The notes under the pieces: generated by a model | Told to the model about the DNA's origin: nothing | The model's input: the letters and a program-made list of their open reading frames with translations, nothing else | Databases searched by the model: none | Translations under genes and position numbers: made by a program | Origin: an uncultured Clostridia bacterium | GTDB lineage: Bacteria > Bacillota > Clostridia > Monoglobales > Monoglobaceae | DNA length: 64,000 bases | NCBI GenBank assembly: GCA_947589045.1 | Contig: CANQBQ010000002.1 | Span: 1 to 64,000, forward strand | Reading direction: 5' to 3' | Part shown: positions 27,222 to 35,594 of the stretch, one piece after another | Numbering within the stretch: the first letter of the stretch is position 1 | Layout: every line of letters starts with the position of its first letter

Positions 27222-28706
27222 ATGGCAAATATTCCCGAAGTTAAACTTGGACTTGTCGCGGTCAGCCGTGACTGTTTCCCCGTGTCATTGAGCGAGAAAA
27301 GACGCGGAGTTTTGGCAGAAGCCTGCAAGAATGCCGGACTTGAGGTGTTTGAGGCGAAAACGACGGTCGAAAACGAAAAGCACGTTCTGGCGGCTTTAGA
27401 CGAGCTTAAATCGGCGGGTGTCAACGCGCTGGTTATCTATCTCGGCAATTTCGGTCCCGAGGGTCCCGAGACAATGCTCGCGCAAAAGTTCGGCGGTCCG
27501 ACAATGTTTGCGTCGGCTGCTGAGGAAACGCAAAACGACCTTATCGACGGACGCGGAGACGCTTACTGCGGTATGCTCAACGCTTCGTACAGCCTGGGTC
27601 TGCGCGGCATTAAAGCTTACATACCCGAATATCCCGTAGGTCTGCCCGAGGACATCGCAAAAATGATAGGCGATTTTGAAAATATTGCCAGGGCGGTCAT
27701 AGGTTTGAGACAGCTTAAGGTCATTTCCTTCGGTCCCCGTCCGTTTGATTTTCTCGCTTGCAACGCGCCCATCCGTGCACTCTACGATTTGGGAGTTGAA
27801 ATTCAGGAAAATTCGGAACTTGATTTGCTCGTTTCATTTAAAGCTCACGAGGGCGACGCTCGTATCCCCGGAGTTGTCGAGGATATGAAGAAGGAACTTG
27901 CGGACGGCATAAACTATATTGATTTGCTCCCGAAGCTCGCCCAGTATGAAATCACGCTTCTCGACTGGGCTGAGGCAAACCGCGGCGCGAGCGAGAGCGT
28001 TGTATTTGCCAACAAGTGCTGGCCTGCTTTCCAGACTCAGTTCGGCTTCTGCCCCTGCTATGTAAATTCAAGACTTACGGGCAGAGGTATTCCGGTTGCC
28101 TGCGAAACCGATATTTACGGCGCCGTGACCGAATTTATAATAGCTTGTGCAACAGGAGTTGCACCGACACTCCTTGATATAAACAACTCGGTTCCGCGCG
28201 ATATGTTTGAGAGCAATCCCGATAAGTTTAAGGGCTATGACTTAAAGGATACGTTTATGGGCTTCCACTGCGGAAATACCGCGGCGTTCCTTATGAAGGA
28301 CTACGCTCTTAAATATCAGCTTATTCAAAAGAGGACGCTTGAGCCCGACCTCCCCGAGCCGAATGTTTCGAGAGGTACTCTGGAGGGAGCTATAAATCCG
28401 GGCAAGATTACGCTGTTCAGACTTCAGAGCACCGCTGATACTCAGCTCAGAAGCTATATAGCCGAGGGTGAGATTGTGGACGTTGACCCGAAGTCGTTTG
28501 GCGGTATAGGCGTATTCGCAGTTCCCGAAATGGGCAGATTTTACAGACACGTTCTCATCGAAAAGAGATACCCCCATCACGCGGGAGTCGCGTTCGGACA
28601 CGCGGGCAAGGTGCTTTTCGAGGTTATGAAGCTTTTGGGAGTAGGCGATATTGCCTTTAACCAGCCCAAAAATATGCTTTACAAGACCGAAAATCCGTTC
28701 GCATAA
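27222..28706 (+). CDS. L-fucose/L-arabinose isomerase family protein
   Basis: A 494-residue cytoplasmic protein of the fucose/arabinose isomerase superfamily, which interconverts aldoses and ketoses with a Mn2+ centre. Likely metal ligands are Glu295 (VACETDIYGA), Asp319 (LLDINNSV) and a histidine in the HHAGVAFGHAGK segment near the C terminus. The N-terminal part (VIYLGNFGPEGPETMLA) fits the substrate domain. Divergence from well-studied FucI and AraA prevents naming the sugar; fucose, arabinose and rhamnose are all pectin side-chain components. AGGAGG lies 7 nt before the ATG. It is a single-gene unit with its own promoter and terminator. No kinase or aldolase for the product is nearby. 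Confidence 0.82.
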   Translation: MANIPEVKLGLVAVSRDCFPVSLSEKRRGVLAEACKNAGLEVFEAKTTVENEKHVLAALDELKSAGVNALVIYLGNFGPEGPETMLAQKFGGPTMFASAAEETQNDLIDGRGDAYCGMLNASYSLGLRGIKAYIPEYPVGLPEDIAKMIGDFENIARAVIGLRQLKVISFGPRPFDFLACNAPIRALYDLGVEIQENSELDLLVSFKAHEGDARIPGVVEDMKKELADGINYIDLLPKLAQYEITLLDWAEANRGASESVVFANKCWPAFQTQFGFCPCYVNSRLTGRGIPVACETDIYGAVTEFIIACATGVAPTLLDINNSVPRDMFESNPDKFKGYDLKDTFMGFHCGNTAAFLMKDYALKYQLIQKRTLEPDLPEPNVSRGTLEGAINPGKITLFRLQSTADTQLRSYIAEGEIVDVDPKSFGGIGVFAVPEMGRFYRHVLIEKRYPHHAGVAFGHAGKVLFEVMKLLGVGDIAFNQPKNMLYKTENPFA

Positions 28707-28721
28707 AAAATTTGATTTGAA

Positions 28722-28760
28722 AAATCGGAGCACGGCTTTTGCCGCGCTCCGATTTATTTT
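28722..28760 (+). terminator. Terminator after the isomerase-like gene
   Basis: AAATCGGAGC-A-CGGC pairs with GCCG-C-GCTCCGATTT (one mismatch), TTTT loop, then T-rich tail. Confidence 0.9.
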
Positions 28761-28886
28761 TATATTTTTATATTAAACGGGAGATTGGTGGTATTCTCGA
28801 TTGTTTTTCAAAAATTTTCAAGTGTAATAAATTAAAGTTCGGTTAAAATAATCTTGAATTTATTTTGAATTGGAGGTGAAACAGTT

Positions 28887-29066
28887 ATGTTGAACGATAA
28901 GGCAAAGGCAGCTATGGAACAGTTCAAAATGGAGGCTGCTTCCGAGGTAGGTGTTCAGCTCAATCAGGGCTACAACGGCGACCTTACTTCCAGACAGGCC
29001 GGCTCGATAGGCGGTCAGATGGTTAAGAAGATGATCGAGAGAGCGGAGCAGAGCATGGCTCAGTAA
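28887..29066 (+). CDS. Alpha/beta-type small acid-soluble spore protein
   Basis: A 59-residue SASP. These proteins coat DNA in the spore core, shift it toward the A-form and protect it from UV and chemicals; after germination GPR cuts them. The family core is clear: EAASEVGVQLNQ, then GDLTSRQAGSIGGQMVKKMI. Length is typical of the clostridial type. GGAGGTGA is well placed before the ATG. The GPR site normally reads Glu-Ile/Phe-Ala-Ser-Glu; here it is Glu-Ala-Ala-Ser-Glu, an unusual change at the residue after the cut. A forespore-type promoter is expected upstream but I could not pick one with confidence. The GPR gene lies about 2.5 kb downstream. Confidence 0.95.
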   Translation: MLNDKAKAAMEQFKMEAASEVGVQLNQGYNGDLTSRQAGSIGGQMVKKMIERAEQSMAQ

Positions 29067-29145
29067 TTGTAATTGAATGATGATATATGACCTCACACGA
29101 GAGGTTGAACCGCCGAAAGGCGGCATTTGATAAAATTTTATAAAG

Positions 29146-29187
29146 ACGGTGCGGCTTGCCCGAGTGCAGACCGCACCGTTTTTTTGT
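29146..29187 (+). terminator. Terminator after the SASP gene
   Basis: ACGGTGCGG pairs with CCGCACCGT around a loop of about 16 nt, followed by seven T. A smaller CCGCC/GGCGG stem lies just ahead at about 29110. Confidence 0.85.
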
Positions 29188-29205
29188 AAAAATTCAAAAA
29201 AAGTG

Positions 29206-29234
29206 TTGCATTTATCCGACAACTGTGGTAGAAT
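29206..29234 (+). promoter_or_regulatory. Promoter of rpsB-tsf
   Basis: TTGCAT at 29206-29211, 17-nt spacer, TAGAAT at 29229-29234. Confidence 0.75.
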
Positions 29235-29241
29235 ATTTCGG

Positions 29242-29365
29242 TGTTTGAAAAAACACAAATAAAAATACGCACGTCGGAGGATTGACCGGGAGTTGCCGCA
29301 CATTTCCCATAACGGTACTCGGCAAGAGGATTTCGGCGGAGGTATAAAACTTTGGAGGTGTAATT
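29242..29365 (+). promoter_or_regulatory. Long 5' leader of rpsB
   Basis: About 125 nt between the predicted start and rpsB. It contains TTGCCG and CGGCAA about 20 nt apart and a GGAGGT before a second GGAGGTG at the gene. Ribosomal-protein leaders often bind their own product; no named S2 leader class could be matched by eye. Confidence 0.4.
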
Positions 29366-30124
29366 ATGGGAGTAATTCAAATGAAGCAGTTGCTTGAGGC
29401 GGGCGTTCATTTCGGTCACCAGACGCGCAGATGGAACCCCAAGATGGCAGAGTACATCTTTACGGAGAGAAACGGTATTTACATTATCGACTTGCAGAAA
29501 ACCGTAAAGAAGGTCGAGGAGGCGTACAGCTTTATCCGCGACGTTGCGGCTGACGGCGGCAGCGTTCTCTTTGTCGGAACAAAGAAGCAGGCGCAGGAGG
29601 CTATCCGCGAGGAAGCGGAGCGCACGGGTATGTATTTCGTTAATGCGAGATGGCTCGGCGGTATGCTTACCAACTTCAAGACCATTAAAAAGAGAATTGA
29701 CAGACTGTTCCAACTCAAGAAGATGAGAGAGGACGGCACTATGGACCTTCTCCCCAAGAAAGAGGTTATAAAGCTCAACCTTGAGGAAGAAAAGCTCGAA
29801 AAGTTCCTCGGCGGAATTAAGGAAATGAAGGATCTTCCGTCGGCTATATTCATAGTTGACCCGCGCAAGGAAAAGAACGCTATTGCAGAGGCTCACAGGC
29901 TCGGTATTCCGATTGTTGCAATCGTTGATACTAACTGCGACCCCGAGGAGGTTGACTATCCTATCCCCGGAAACGACGACGCTATCCGTGCGGTCAAGCT
30001 GATTGTTTCGACAATGGGCAACGCTATTTTAGAGGGCAAGCAGGGCGAGCAGTTTGATGTTGACAGCGAGGAAAAGGAAGCTGAGGAGACCGAAGAGGTA
30101 AACCTCGATATGATTGATGAATAA
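29366..30124 (+). CDS. rpsB: 30S ribosomal protein S2 (uS2)
   Basis: A 252-residue uS2 protein of the small ribosomal subunit. [22 protein letters not shown] at the start, YIDLQKT-like region, [46 protein letters not shown] and [19 protein letters not shown] are all hallmark segments. The acidic C-terminal tail is usual. GGAGGTG precedes the ATG. It is followed by tsf after 55 nt, the standard pairing; pyrH and frr, often next, are not here. Confidence 0.98.
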   Translation: MGVIQMKQLLEAGVHFGHQTRRWNPKMAEYIFTERNGIYIIDLQKTVKKVEEAYSFIRDVAADGGSVLFVGTKKQAQEAIREEAERTGMYFVNARWLGGMLTNFKTIKKRIDRLFQLKKMREDGTMDLLPKKEVIKLNLEEEKLEKFLGGIKEMKDLPSAIFIVDPRKEKNAIAEAHRLGIPIVAIVDTNCDPEEVDYPIPGNDDAIRAVKLIVSTMGNAILEGKQGEQFDVDSEEKEAEETEEVNLDMIDE

Positions 30125-30179
30125 TTGATTTTCTGTGTTTGAAAATTTACTGTAAAATATTCGGAAAGGAAGAAGATAA

Positions 30180-31094
30180 ATGGCTTTTACGGCTCAAGAT
30201 GTTAAAACGCTCAGAGAAATGACGAACTGCGGTATGATGGACTGCAAAAAGGCGCTCGTCGAAACTGACGGCGATATGGATAAGGCGGTTGAGTTTTTGA
30301 GAGAAAACGGACTTGCCAAGGCGGCTAAAAAGGCGGGCAGAGTTGCGGCTGAGGGTTTGGTCGAGGCGGTTGTTTTCGGCAACTCAGGCGTTGTTGTTGA
30401 GGTTAACTCCGAGACCGACTTCGTTGCAAAGAACGAGGACTTCCGCAATTTTGTTCACAGTGTTGCAAAGGCGATAGCCGACAACAACCCTGCGGACGTT
30501 GATGCGCTCAAAGAAATTAAAACCGAGAGCGGTCAGACTATCGGCGATGTTCTCACCGAGAAAATCGCTACTATCGGAGAGAATATGAACATAAGACGCT
30601 TTGCGAGATATGACGGCGTTAATGAGGCATATATCCACGGCGAAGGACGTATCGGCGTTCTCGTAAACTTCAAGGTTGCGGACGAGGCAAAGGCTCAGAG
30701 CGCGGAATTTAAGACGTTTGCAAAGGACGTTGCGATGCAGATTGCCGCGGCAGCTCCGCAGTATGCAAGACGCGAGGAAGTTCCGACCGACACTCTCGAA
30801 AAGGAAAAGGAAATCCTGAGAGTTCAGGCTCTCAACGAGGGCAAGCCCGAAGCGATAGTCGACAAGATGGTTACGGGACGTATTCAGAAGTTCTATAAAG
30901 AGGTATGCCTGGTTGAGCAGCCCTTTATAAAGGACCCCGACATCAGCGTTTCAAAGTATGTCGATAATACCGCGAAGGCTCTCGGCACGGACATCGAGAT
31001 AGTTAAGTTTACCCGCTTTGAAAGAGGCGAGGGTATCGAAAAGAAAGAGGACGATTTTGCGGCAGAAGTTGCAAAAATGACCGGAATGGCGTAA
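30180..31094 (+). CDS. tsf: Elongation factor Ts
   Basis: A 304-residue nucleotide-exchange factor for EF-Tu. The N-terminal UBA-like domain with [22 protein letters not shown], then [17 protein letters not shown] and [20 protein letters not shown] are diagnostic. Length is normal and a GGAAAGGAAG ribosome site precedes the ATG. Co-transcribed with rpsB; the unit ends at a shared bidirectional terminator facing rpsT. Confidence 0.98.
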   Translation: MAFTAQDVKTLREMTNCGMMDCKKALVETDGDMDKAVEFLRENGLAKAAKKAGRVAAEGLVEAVVFGNSGVVVEVNSETDFVAKNEDFRNFVHSVAKAIADNNPADVDALKEIKTESGQTIGDVLTEKIATIGENMNIRRFARYDGVNEAYIHGEGRIGVLVNFKVADEAKAQSAEFKTFAKDVAMQIAAAAPQYARREEVPTDTLEKEKEILRVQALNEGKPEAIVDKMVTGRIQKFYKEVCLVEQPFIKDPDISVSKYVDNTAKALGTDIEIVKFTRFERGEGIEKKEDDFAAEVAKMTGMA

Positions 31095-31130
31095 GTTCTC
31101 GCCAAAGAGATACAAATAAATATACAAACA

Positions 31131-31163
31131 AAAACGCTTCCGAAAAATTCGGAAGCGTTTTTA
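31131..31163. terminator. Bidirectional terminator between tsf and rpsT
   Basis: AACGCTTCCGAA pairs with TTCGGAAGCGTT, flanked by an A-run on the left and a T-run on the right, so it can stop both convergent genes. Confidence 0.9.
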
Positions 31164-31189
31164 TTAACTTAAAATCAAGCTCTGAAGAT

Positions 31190-31450
31190 TTAGGCAACCT
31201 TGTTAAACTTAGCCGCCATCTGACTCTTTCTGCGAGCCGCTGTGTTCTTGTGCAGAATACCCTTTGCAACGGCCTGGTCGATTTTCTTTGTAACAAGAGC
31301 ATAAGCCTCAGAGGCGGCTTCTTTGCCTTGCGAAAGAGAAGCGTTGAACTTCTTTATAACAGTCTTAAGCTCCGACTTTAACATCTGATTTCTGAGAGTC
31401 TTGGTTTTGGTAACACGTACTCTCTTTTTTGCTGATTTAATGTTAGGCAT
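31190..31450 (-). CDS. rpsT: 30S ribosomal protein S20 (bS20)
   Basis: An 86-residue basic protein of the small subunit. The N terminus MPNIKSAKKRVRVTKTKTLRN and the later NTAARRKSQMA segment are diagnostic of bS20. The start is the ATG at 31450, with GGAGGTG six bases ahead; an upstream in-frame GTG overlaps that site. Transcribed alone on the minus strand from a good promoter. Confidence 0.97.
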   Translation of the reverse strand: MPNIKSAKKRVRVTKTKTLRNQMLKSELKTVIKKFNASLSQGKEAASEAYALVTKKIDQAVAKGILHKNTAARRKSQMAAKFNKVA

Positions 31451-31495
31451 AAAATTCACCTCCGTTTTCTTAACTCTTTAAAATCATACCAAAGT

Positions 31496-31524
31496 ATTTT
31501 AACACGAAAATTTCTAAAAAGCAA
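31496..31524 (-). promoter_or_regulatory. Extended -10 promoter of rpsT
   Basis: Minus strand TTGCTT (complement of 31519-31524), 17-nt spacer, TAAAAT (complement of 31496-31501) preceded by TGT. Confidence 0.78.
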
Positions 31525-31615
31525 TACTTTTTTTAAAATTTTTTAATATATTTTCTTTTTGGTGCAAAAATATGCAGTAAAGGGTTATACAAATTCAAAA
31601 ATTCAGGAGGTTATT

Positions 31616-32578
31616 ATGGCGTATCGTACCGACCTTGCGCTTGAAGCGCGCGAAATGTATTACGAAACCGCGGCGGCAGAAGCCGAAATTGACGGTGTGG
31701 AGGTGAGCGGAGAGGAGTTTGGCGAGGATTTAAAGGTGACCCGCGTCAAAATAACATCGCCCGCAGGCGAAAAAGCGCTGAATAAGCCTATGGGCAACTA
31801 TGTCACCATTGAAATACCAAATCCTATGTGCGAGGACAGCGAGCTTTATAAAAAAGTGCGCGACATATGCGCTAAGGAAATAAAAAATATATTGAATTTG
31901 AGCGGTAAAGAGACGGTTATGGTTATAGGGCTCGGCAACCAGAATATAATTGCGGACGCGCTCGGTCCGCGTGTCGTGGAGGAGCTTGTTATAACGCGCC
32001 ACCTCAAAAAGTATATTCCGAGCGAGTTCGGCGAGGAGACGCGCTCGGTTTGTGCGCTGTCGCCCGGGGTTTTGGGCACTACGGGAATTGAAACGGGCGA
32101 GGTGGTAAAAGGGCTTGTCGAAAAGGTTAACCCCGACATTTTGATTGCGGTGGACGCGCTTTGCTCCCGCCGTATGGACAGGGTGAATTCCACAATACAG
32201 ATTGCGGATACCGGCATTACGCCGGGCGCTGGAGTCGGCAATACCCGTATGTCGCTCAGCCGTGAGACTCTCGGAATACCGGTTATCGCGGTAGGAGTTC
32301 CGACTGTGGTGGACGCGGCGACGATTGCGGGCGACACGATAGATTTGATTGCCGAGGAATTTAAAAGTCATTCAGCGGAGAAGGGCAAGCTGCTTGAAAA
32401 CCTCGGGGAACTGGGCGACGAGCCGGATAAATACACTTTAATAAAAAAGGTGCTCTCGCCATCGTTCGGGGATTTGATAGTCGCGCCCAAGGATGTTGAC
32501 AAGGCGGTGGAGGATATTTCCTCGGTAATCGCGGCGGGAATAAATCTTGCGCTTCACGATGAGGAGACCGCCGTTTGA
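31616..32578 (+). CDS. gpr: GPR germination protease
   Basis: A 320-residue aspartic-like protease that starts degradation of SASPs when a spore germinates. It is made in the forespore as a zymogen that removes its own N-terminal propeptide. Family segments visible include RTDLALEAREMY at the start, VIGLGNQNIIADALGPRVVE, LSPGVLGTTGIETGEVV and IAVDALCSRRMDRVNSTIQIADTGITPGAGVGN. ATG 31616 with CAGGAGG six nucleotides ahead is preferred over a GTG at 31559 that has no ribosome site. The likely substrate is encoded at 28887. A forespore sigma-factor promoter is expected but was not clearly seen. Confidence 0.95.
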   Translation: MAYRTDLALEAREMYYETAAAEAEIDGVEVSGEEFGEDLKVTRVKITSPAGEKALNKPMGNYVTIEIPNPMCEDSELYKKVRDICAKEIKNILNLSGKETVMVIGLGNQNIIADALGPRVVEELVITRHLKKYIPSEFGEETRSVCALSPGVLGTTGIETGEVVKGLVEKVNPDILIAVDALCSRRMDRVNSTIQIADTGITPGAGVGNTRMSLSRETLGIPVIAVGVPTVVDAATIAGDTIDLIAEEFKSHSAEKGKLLENLGELGDEPDKYTLIKKVLSPSFGDLIVAPKDVDKAVEDISSVIAAGINLALHDEETAV

Positions 32579-32608
32579 CATAAATTTGACATAAAAATTA
32601 TTAAAAAC

Positions 32609-32650
32609 AAATTCGCCCGAGAAAAATTTTGCTCGGGCGAATTTTGATAT
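32609..32650 (+). terminator. Terminator after gpr
   Basis: AAATTCGCCCGAG pairs with CTCGGGCGAATTT around a 10-nt loop, followed by a T-rich tail. Confidence 0.85.
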
Positions 32651-32747
32651 TTTTACTCCAAAAGCCCCGATTTTCCCCGAAAAATAAGGCTTTGTTAACA
32701 AAACTGTTTCCGCAATGTTACAGGCTTGTTAATTTTACTATACATTT

Positions 32748-32775
32748 TTGTTAGAAAAGCCCAAGTAGACATAAT
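32748..32775 (+). promoter_or_regulatory. Possible promoter of hfq
   Basis: TTGTTA at 32748-32753, 16-nt spacer, CATAAT at 32770-32775. A TGTTAAAAT extended -10 at 32779-32787 is an alternative but lacks a good -35. Confidence 0.35.
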
Positions 32776-32827
32776 ATGTGTTAAAATGTAAACGTAATTT
32801 ATTATGGCGTGAATAGAGGGGTGCAAA

Positions 32828-33070
32828 ATGGCGACAATAAATTTACAGGACTCAATATTAAACTCAGTAAGAAAAGAAAAGATACCGGTTACGGTATTCC
32901 TAACAAACGGATTTCAGACCAAAGGCGTTGTCCTCGGATATGACTCGTATGTTATCGTCCTGGACGTCGGCGGCAAACAAAATATGATATATAAGCACGC
33001 AGTTTCAACAATCGCGCCCGCAACCAATATAAGATATTCGGACGCAACCGCGAAGCCCGAGCAGGAGTAA
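32828..33070 (+). CDS. hfq: RNA chaperone Hfq
   Basis: An 80-residue Sm-like protein that forms hexameric rings and helps small RNAs meet mRNAs. The Sm1 motif shows QDSILNSVRKEKIPVTVFL and NGFQTKGVVLGYDSYVIVL; Sm2 shows GKQNMIYKHAVSTIAP with the YKHA proximal-face residues. The usual Q8-D9 pair is present. GAGGGG lies about six bases ahead of the ATG. In many Firmicutes hfq follows miaA and mutL; here it precedes an HlyD-like adaptor after 60 nt. No known sRNA gene is obvious, but the 75-nt hairpin RNA proposed near 10518 is a possible client. Confidence 0.96.
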   Translation: MATINLQDSILNSVRKEKIPVTVFLTNGFQTKGVVLGYDSYVIVLDVGGKQNMIYKHAVSTIAPATNIRYSDATAKPEQE

Positions 33071-33130
33071 GGCTTCAAAAGCTTTAAGCGGGAACGCTGT
33101 CTCGAGTAATTTATTTTAAGGAGAATATCA

Positions 33131-34375
33131 ATGCCGAAAAAACCTAATAAAGACGGACGCAAATTTAAAATCGGCGGTTTTTTGGTCAAAACGGCACTGG
33201 CGTTTGTCCTGGTAGTTATTGCGGTAAATGTGTTGAGAGTGATTTTTGACGACCGCCCCGAGACAACCGTGGCAGTCAGCGGAAGCGTTGAGGACAGCAT
33301 TGACGCCGAGGGCTACATATTCAAGAGTATGCAGATTGTAGACCCGCAGATGTCGGGTTTTCTCGAGAGCGTCGCGGGCGAGGGAGAAAAGGTCGCTATG
33401 GGCGAGACCGTCGCGTTTATTTATCAAAGCGAGGGCGATTATGCTCAGAAGAAGGCGCTTCAGGACGTTGAGAAGCAGATTGCCGAACTTGAAAACGAGT
33501 CGGTGAAAAAAGAGACATATGCAAGCGATACGGCTCGAATTGAGCAGAGCATATTGCAGGAAATACGCGATTTTAATGATAAGGCGGACCGAAGCCCGGT
33601 CGCGCTTGCCGCTCTCAAAGAGGACATAAATAAACTGATAACGAAAAAGGCGGCGGCTGACGGAGAGATAGCGGACGCTCAGGAAAACCGCTTGAACGAG
33701 CTTTACGCAAAAAGAACCGAATTGTCATCGTCGGGCATATCTCAGGGAACTCCGATAACCGCTCCGACTGCCGGACTCTATTCGGCAAGGGTTATGCCGA
33801 TTGAAAACGAGCTTTCCGCGGACAAGGTAGATAGCCTTGTGACAAGCGACTTCGATAAGCTGGACGAGCTTTACGAAAACGGCGGCGCGGAAGCTTTGGA
33901 CGAAAACGTGTTTAAGATAGTAAATGATTTTAAATGGTATTTTGTGACGGTTGTAAACGAAAACGTCGTGCAGGACATTAAGGTCGGCAAAAGCGTGGGC
34001 TTGCGTTTCTTCGATGTTACAGACAGCACGATTGACGGAGAAATAGCGTATATTTCGGGGGCTGACAACGGCAAGTGCGTGGTTGCGGTATCTTCGGAGG
34101 GGTATGTGGACTCTATTTATTCAACGCCCCGCGCGTCGGTTGAAATCGTTTTCAATACTTACAGCGGAATTAAAATTCCGACCGAGAGCATACGCGTTGT
34201 GGACGGCGTCCGCGGCGTCTATGTAATAAGAAACGGTTATACAAAGTTTGTGGAGGTAGACCTTTTATATAACGACAAGGAGCAGTCTATTGTAAAGGCG
34301 GACGAGCAGTTGTCTATGTATGATACGGTCGTCACCAAATACGCAAATATTCGGGACGGTATGTCGGTGAGGTGA
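33131..34375 (+). CDS. HlyD-like membrane-anchored adaptor protein
   Basis: A 414-residue protein with one N-terminal membrane helix (about 17-40, after a basic tail), then an extracellular part. Half of a barrel-sandwich (SGFLESVAGEGEKVAMGETVAFIY) is followed by a coiled-coil hairpin of about 100 residues (QKKALQDVEKQIAEL through NRLNELYAKRTEL), the second half (ITAPTAGLYSARV) and beta-rich domains. This matches HlyD-type adaptors of efflux or secretion systems. No transporter gene is adjacent. It sits directly before yggS, with an ATP-free overlap of stop and ribosome site, in the division cluster. A similar gene is seen at this site in other clostridia; its job there is not established. 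Confidence 0.8.
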   Translation: MPKKPNKDGRKFKIGGFLVKTALAFVLVVIAVNVLRVIFDDRPETTVAVSGSVEDSIDAEGYIFKSMQIVDPQMSGFLESVAGEGEKVAMGETVAFIYQSEGDYAQKKALQDVEKQIAELENESVKKETYASDTARIEQSILQEIRDFNDKADRSPVALAALKEDINKLITKKAAADGEIADAQENRLNELYAKRTELSSSGISQGTPITAPTAGLYSARVMPIENELSADKVDSLVTSDFDKLDELYENGGAEALDENVFKIVNDFKWYFVTVVNENVVQDIKVGKSVGLRFFDVTDSTIDGEIAYISGADNGKCVVAVSSEGYVDSIYSTPRASVEIVFNTYSGIKIPTESIRVVDGVRGVYVIRNGYTKFVEVDLLYNDKEQSIVKADEQLSMYDTVVTKYANIRDGMSVR

Positions 34376-34381
34376 TTGAGG

Positions 34382-35068
34382 TTGGGTTCCGTCAGGGAAA
34401 ATCTTATATCAATAAATGAAAAAATTTCCGAAGCGGCGCTTGCCGCGGGCAGAAAACCGTCAGACGTAAAACTCATAGCGGTAACCAAAACCGTCACGGC
34501 AGACAGAATTATGGAGGCGGTAGCGTGCGGAGTGCGCGAACTCGGCGAAAACCGCGTGCAGGAGCTTTGCGGAAAGTACGACGATATCAAAGACGTAAAT
34601 TGGCACCTTATCGGTCATCTTCAGACCAACAAGGTGAAATATATAATAAATAAAGTTTCGCTCATTCATTCGGTGGACAGTCTCGCGCTTGCGTCCGAGA
34701 TAAACCGCCGAGCGGAAAAAATCGGCAAGACGCAGGACATTCTTATAGAGGTCAACATTTCGGGTGAGGAGTCCAAATTCGGCATAACGGCCGGCGAGTG
34801 CGTTCCGCTGTGTGAGAGCATTGCGGAGCTGAAAAACGTCAGAGTTAAAGGGCTTATGACCATCGCGCCGTTTGCCGAGACGAGAGAAAACATCGAGCGG
34901 ATTTTCGAGCGGCTCAGACTTCTTTCACGAAGCGTGGACGAGCGAAAAATAGACGGTATCGAAATGACCGAACTCTCTATGGGAATGAGCGGAGATTTTG
35001 AGCTTGCGATAGCGCAGGGCGCGACGTATGTCAGAGTAGGGCGCGGGATTTTCGGAGCGCGCTCGTGA
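34382..35068 (+). CDS. yggS: YggS family PLP-binding protein
   Basis: About 228 residues, a pyridoxal-phosphate carrier involved in PLP homeostasis and amino-acid balance (PLPBP family). Motifs: KLIAVTKTVTADRI with the PLP lysine, ELGENRVQEL, WHLIGHLQTNKVK, VNISGEESKFG and ELSMGMSGDFELAIAQGATY. The first ATG is far inside, so a TTG start is needed; TTG 34382 has GAGGTG 8 nt ahead, and TTG 34376 is a weaker choice. Located just after the HlyD-like gene and before sepF, as is usual in Firmicute division clusters. Confidence 0.94.
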   Translation: MGSVRENLISINEKISEAALAAGRKPSDVKLIAVTKTVTADRIMEAVACGVRELGENRVQELCGKYDDIKDVNWHLIGHLQTNKVKYIINKVSLIHSVDSLALASEINRRAEKIGKTQDILIEVNISGEESKFGITAGECVPLCESIAELKNVRVKGLMTIAPFAETRENIERIFERLRLLSRSVDERKIDGIEMTELSMGMSGDFELAIAQGATYVRVGRGIFGARS

Positions 35069-35141
35069 GAAATTTGTATATTATTAGCCGCCTGTGAGCG
35101 GATAAAAATATAAAAAAGATAAAAATTTGGAGGTAGTTAAA

Positions 35142-35591
35142 ATGGGATTGGTAGAGAAAGTGCTGGATTTTGTAGGTTACAATTCGAGCGAGTATGACGA
35201 CGAGTATTATGAGGAGGAACGTGTAAACGATTACGAGGAAGAGCAAAATGTTCCCGAATACGAGCCGCCTATTCGTTCAAGACGCGGTAAGATTGTAACC
35301 CTCAATCAGAATGCGCCGGTAAACCTTGTTGTGGTTAAGCCCGAGGTGTTCGACGAGGCGAGAGACGCGGCAAACCATCTCAAGGAGAGAAAGACGGTTG
35401 TTATGAACCTTGAGAATGTTGACCTTGACGTGGCTCGCAGGATAGTTGATTTTATGAGCGGCGCGGTATTTGCTCTGGATGCCAACATCCGCAAGGTCTC
35501 CAACGGCATATTCGTTATTGCTCCGAATAACGTGGGCATTATGGGCGATTTTAAGGACGATTTCAAAAAGTCGTCGTTCCTTTGGAATTAA
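35142..35591 (+). CDS. sepF: Cell division protein SepF
   Basis: A 149-residue protein that helps bundle FtsZ and anchors it to the membrane. N-terminal amphipathic segment MGLVEKVLDFVGYNSS, an acidic linker rich in Asp, Glu and Tyr, and a C-terminal SepF core with VVVKPEVFDEARDAANHLK, TVVMNLENVD, ARRIVDFMSGAVFALDANIRKVSNGIFVIAP. ATG 35142 fits the amphipathic start and has GGAGG 8 nt ahead. The gene for YggT/YlmG, commonly between sepF and ylmH, is absent. Confidence 0.95.
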   Translation: MGLVEKVLDFVGYNSSEYDDEYYEEERVNDYEEEQNVPEYEPPIRSRRGKIVTLNQNAPVNLVVVKPEVFDEARDAANHLKERKTVVMNLENVDLDVARRIVDFMSGAVFALDANIRKVSNGIFVIAPNNVGIMGDFKDDFKKSSFLWN

Positions 35592-35594
35592 GTA

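Noticed and set aside
28761-28886. Forespore sigma-factor promoter for the SASP gene.
   Set aside because: A-T-rich sequence gives several weak matches and none with both elements at proper spacing, so none is reported.
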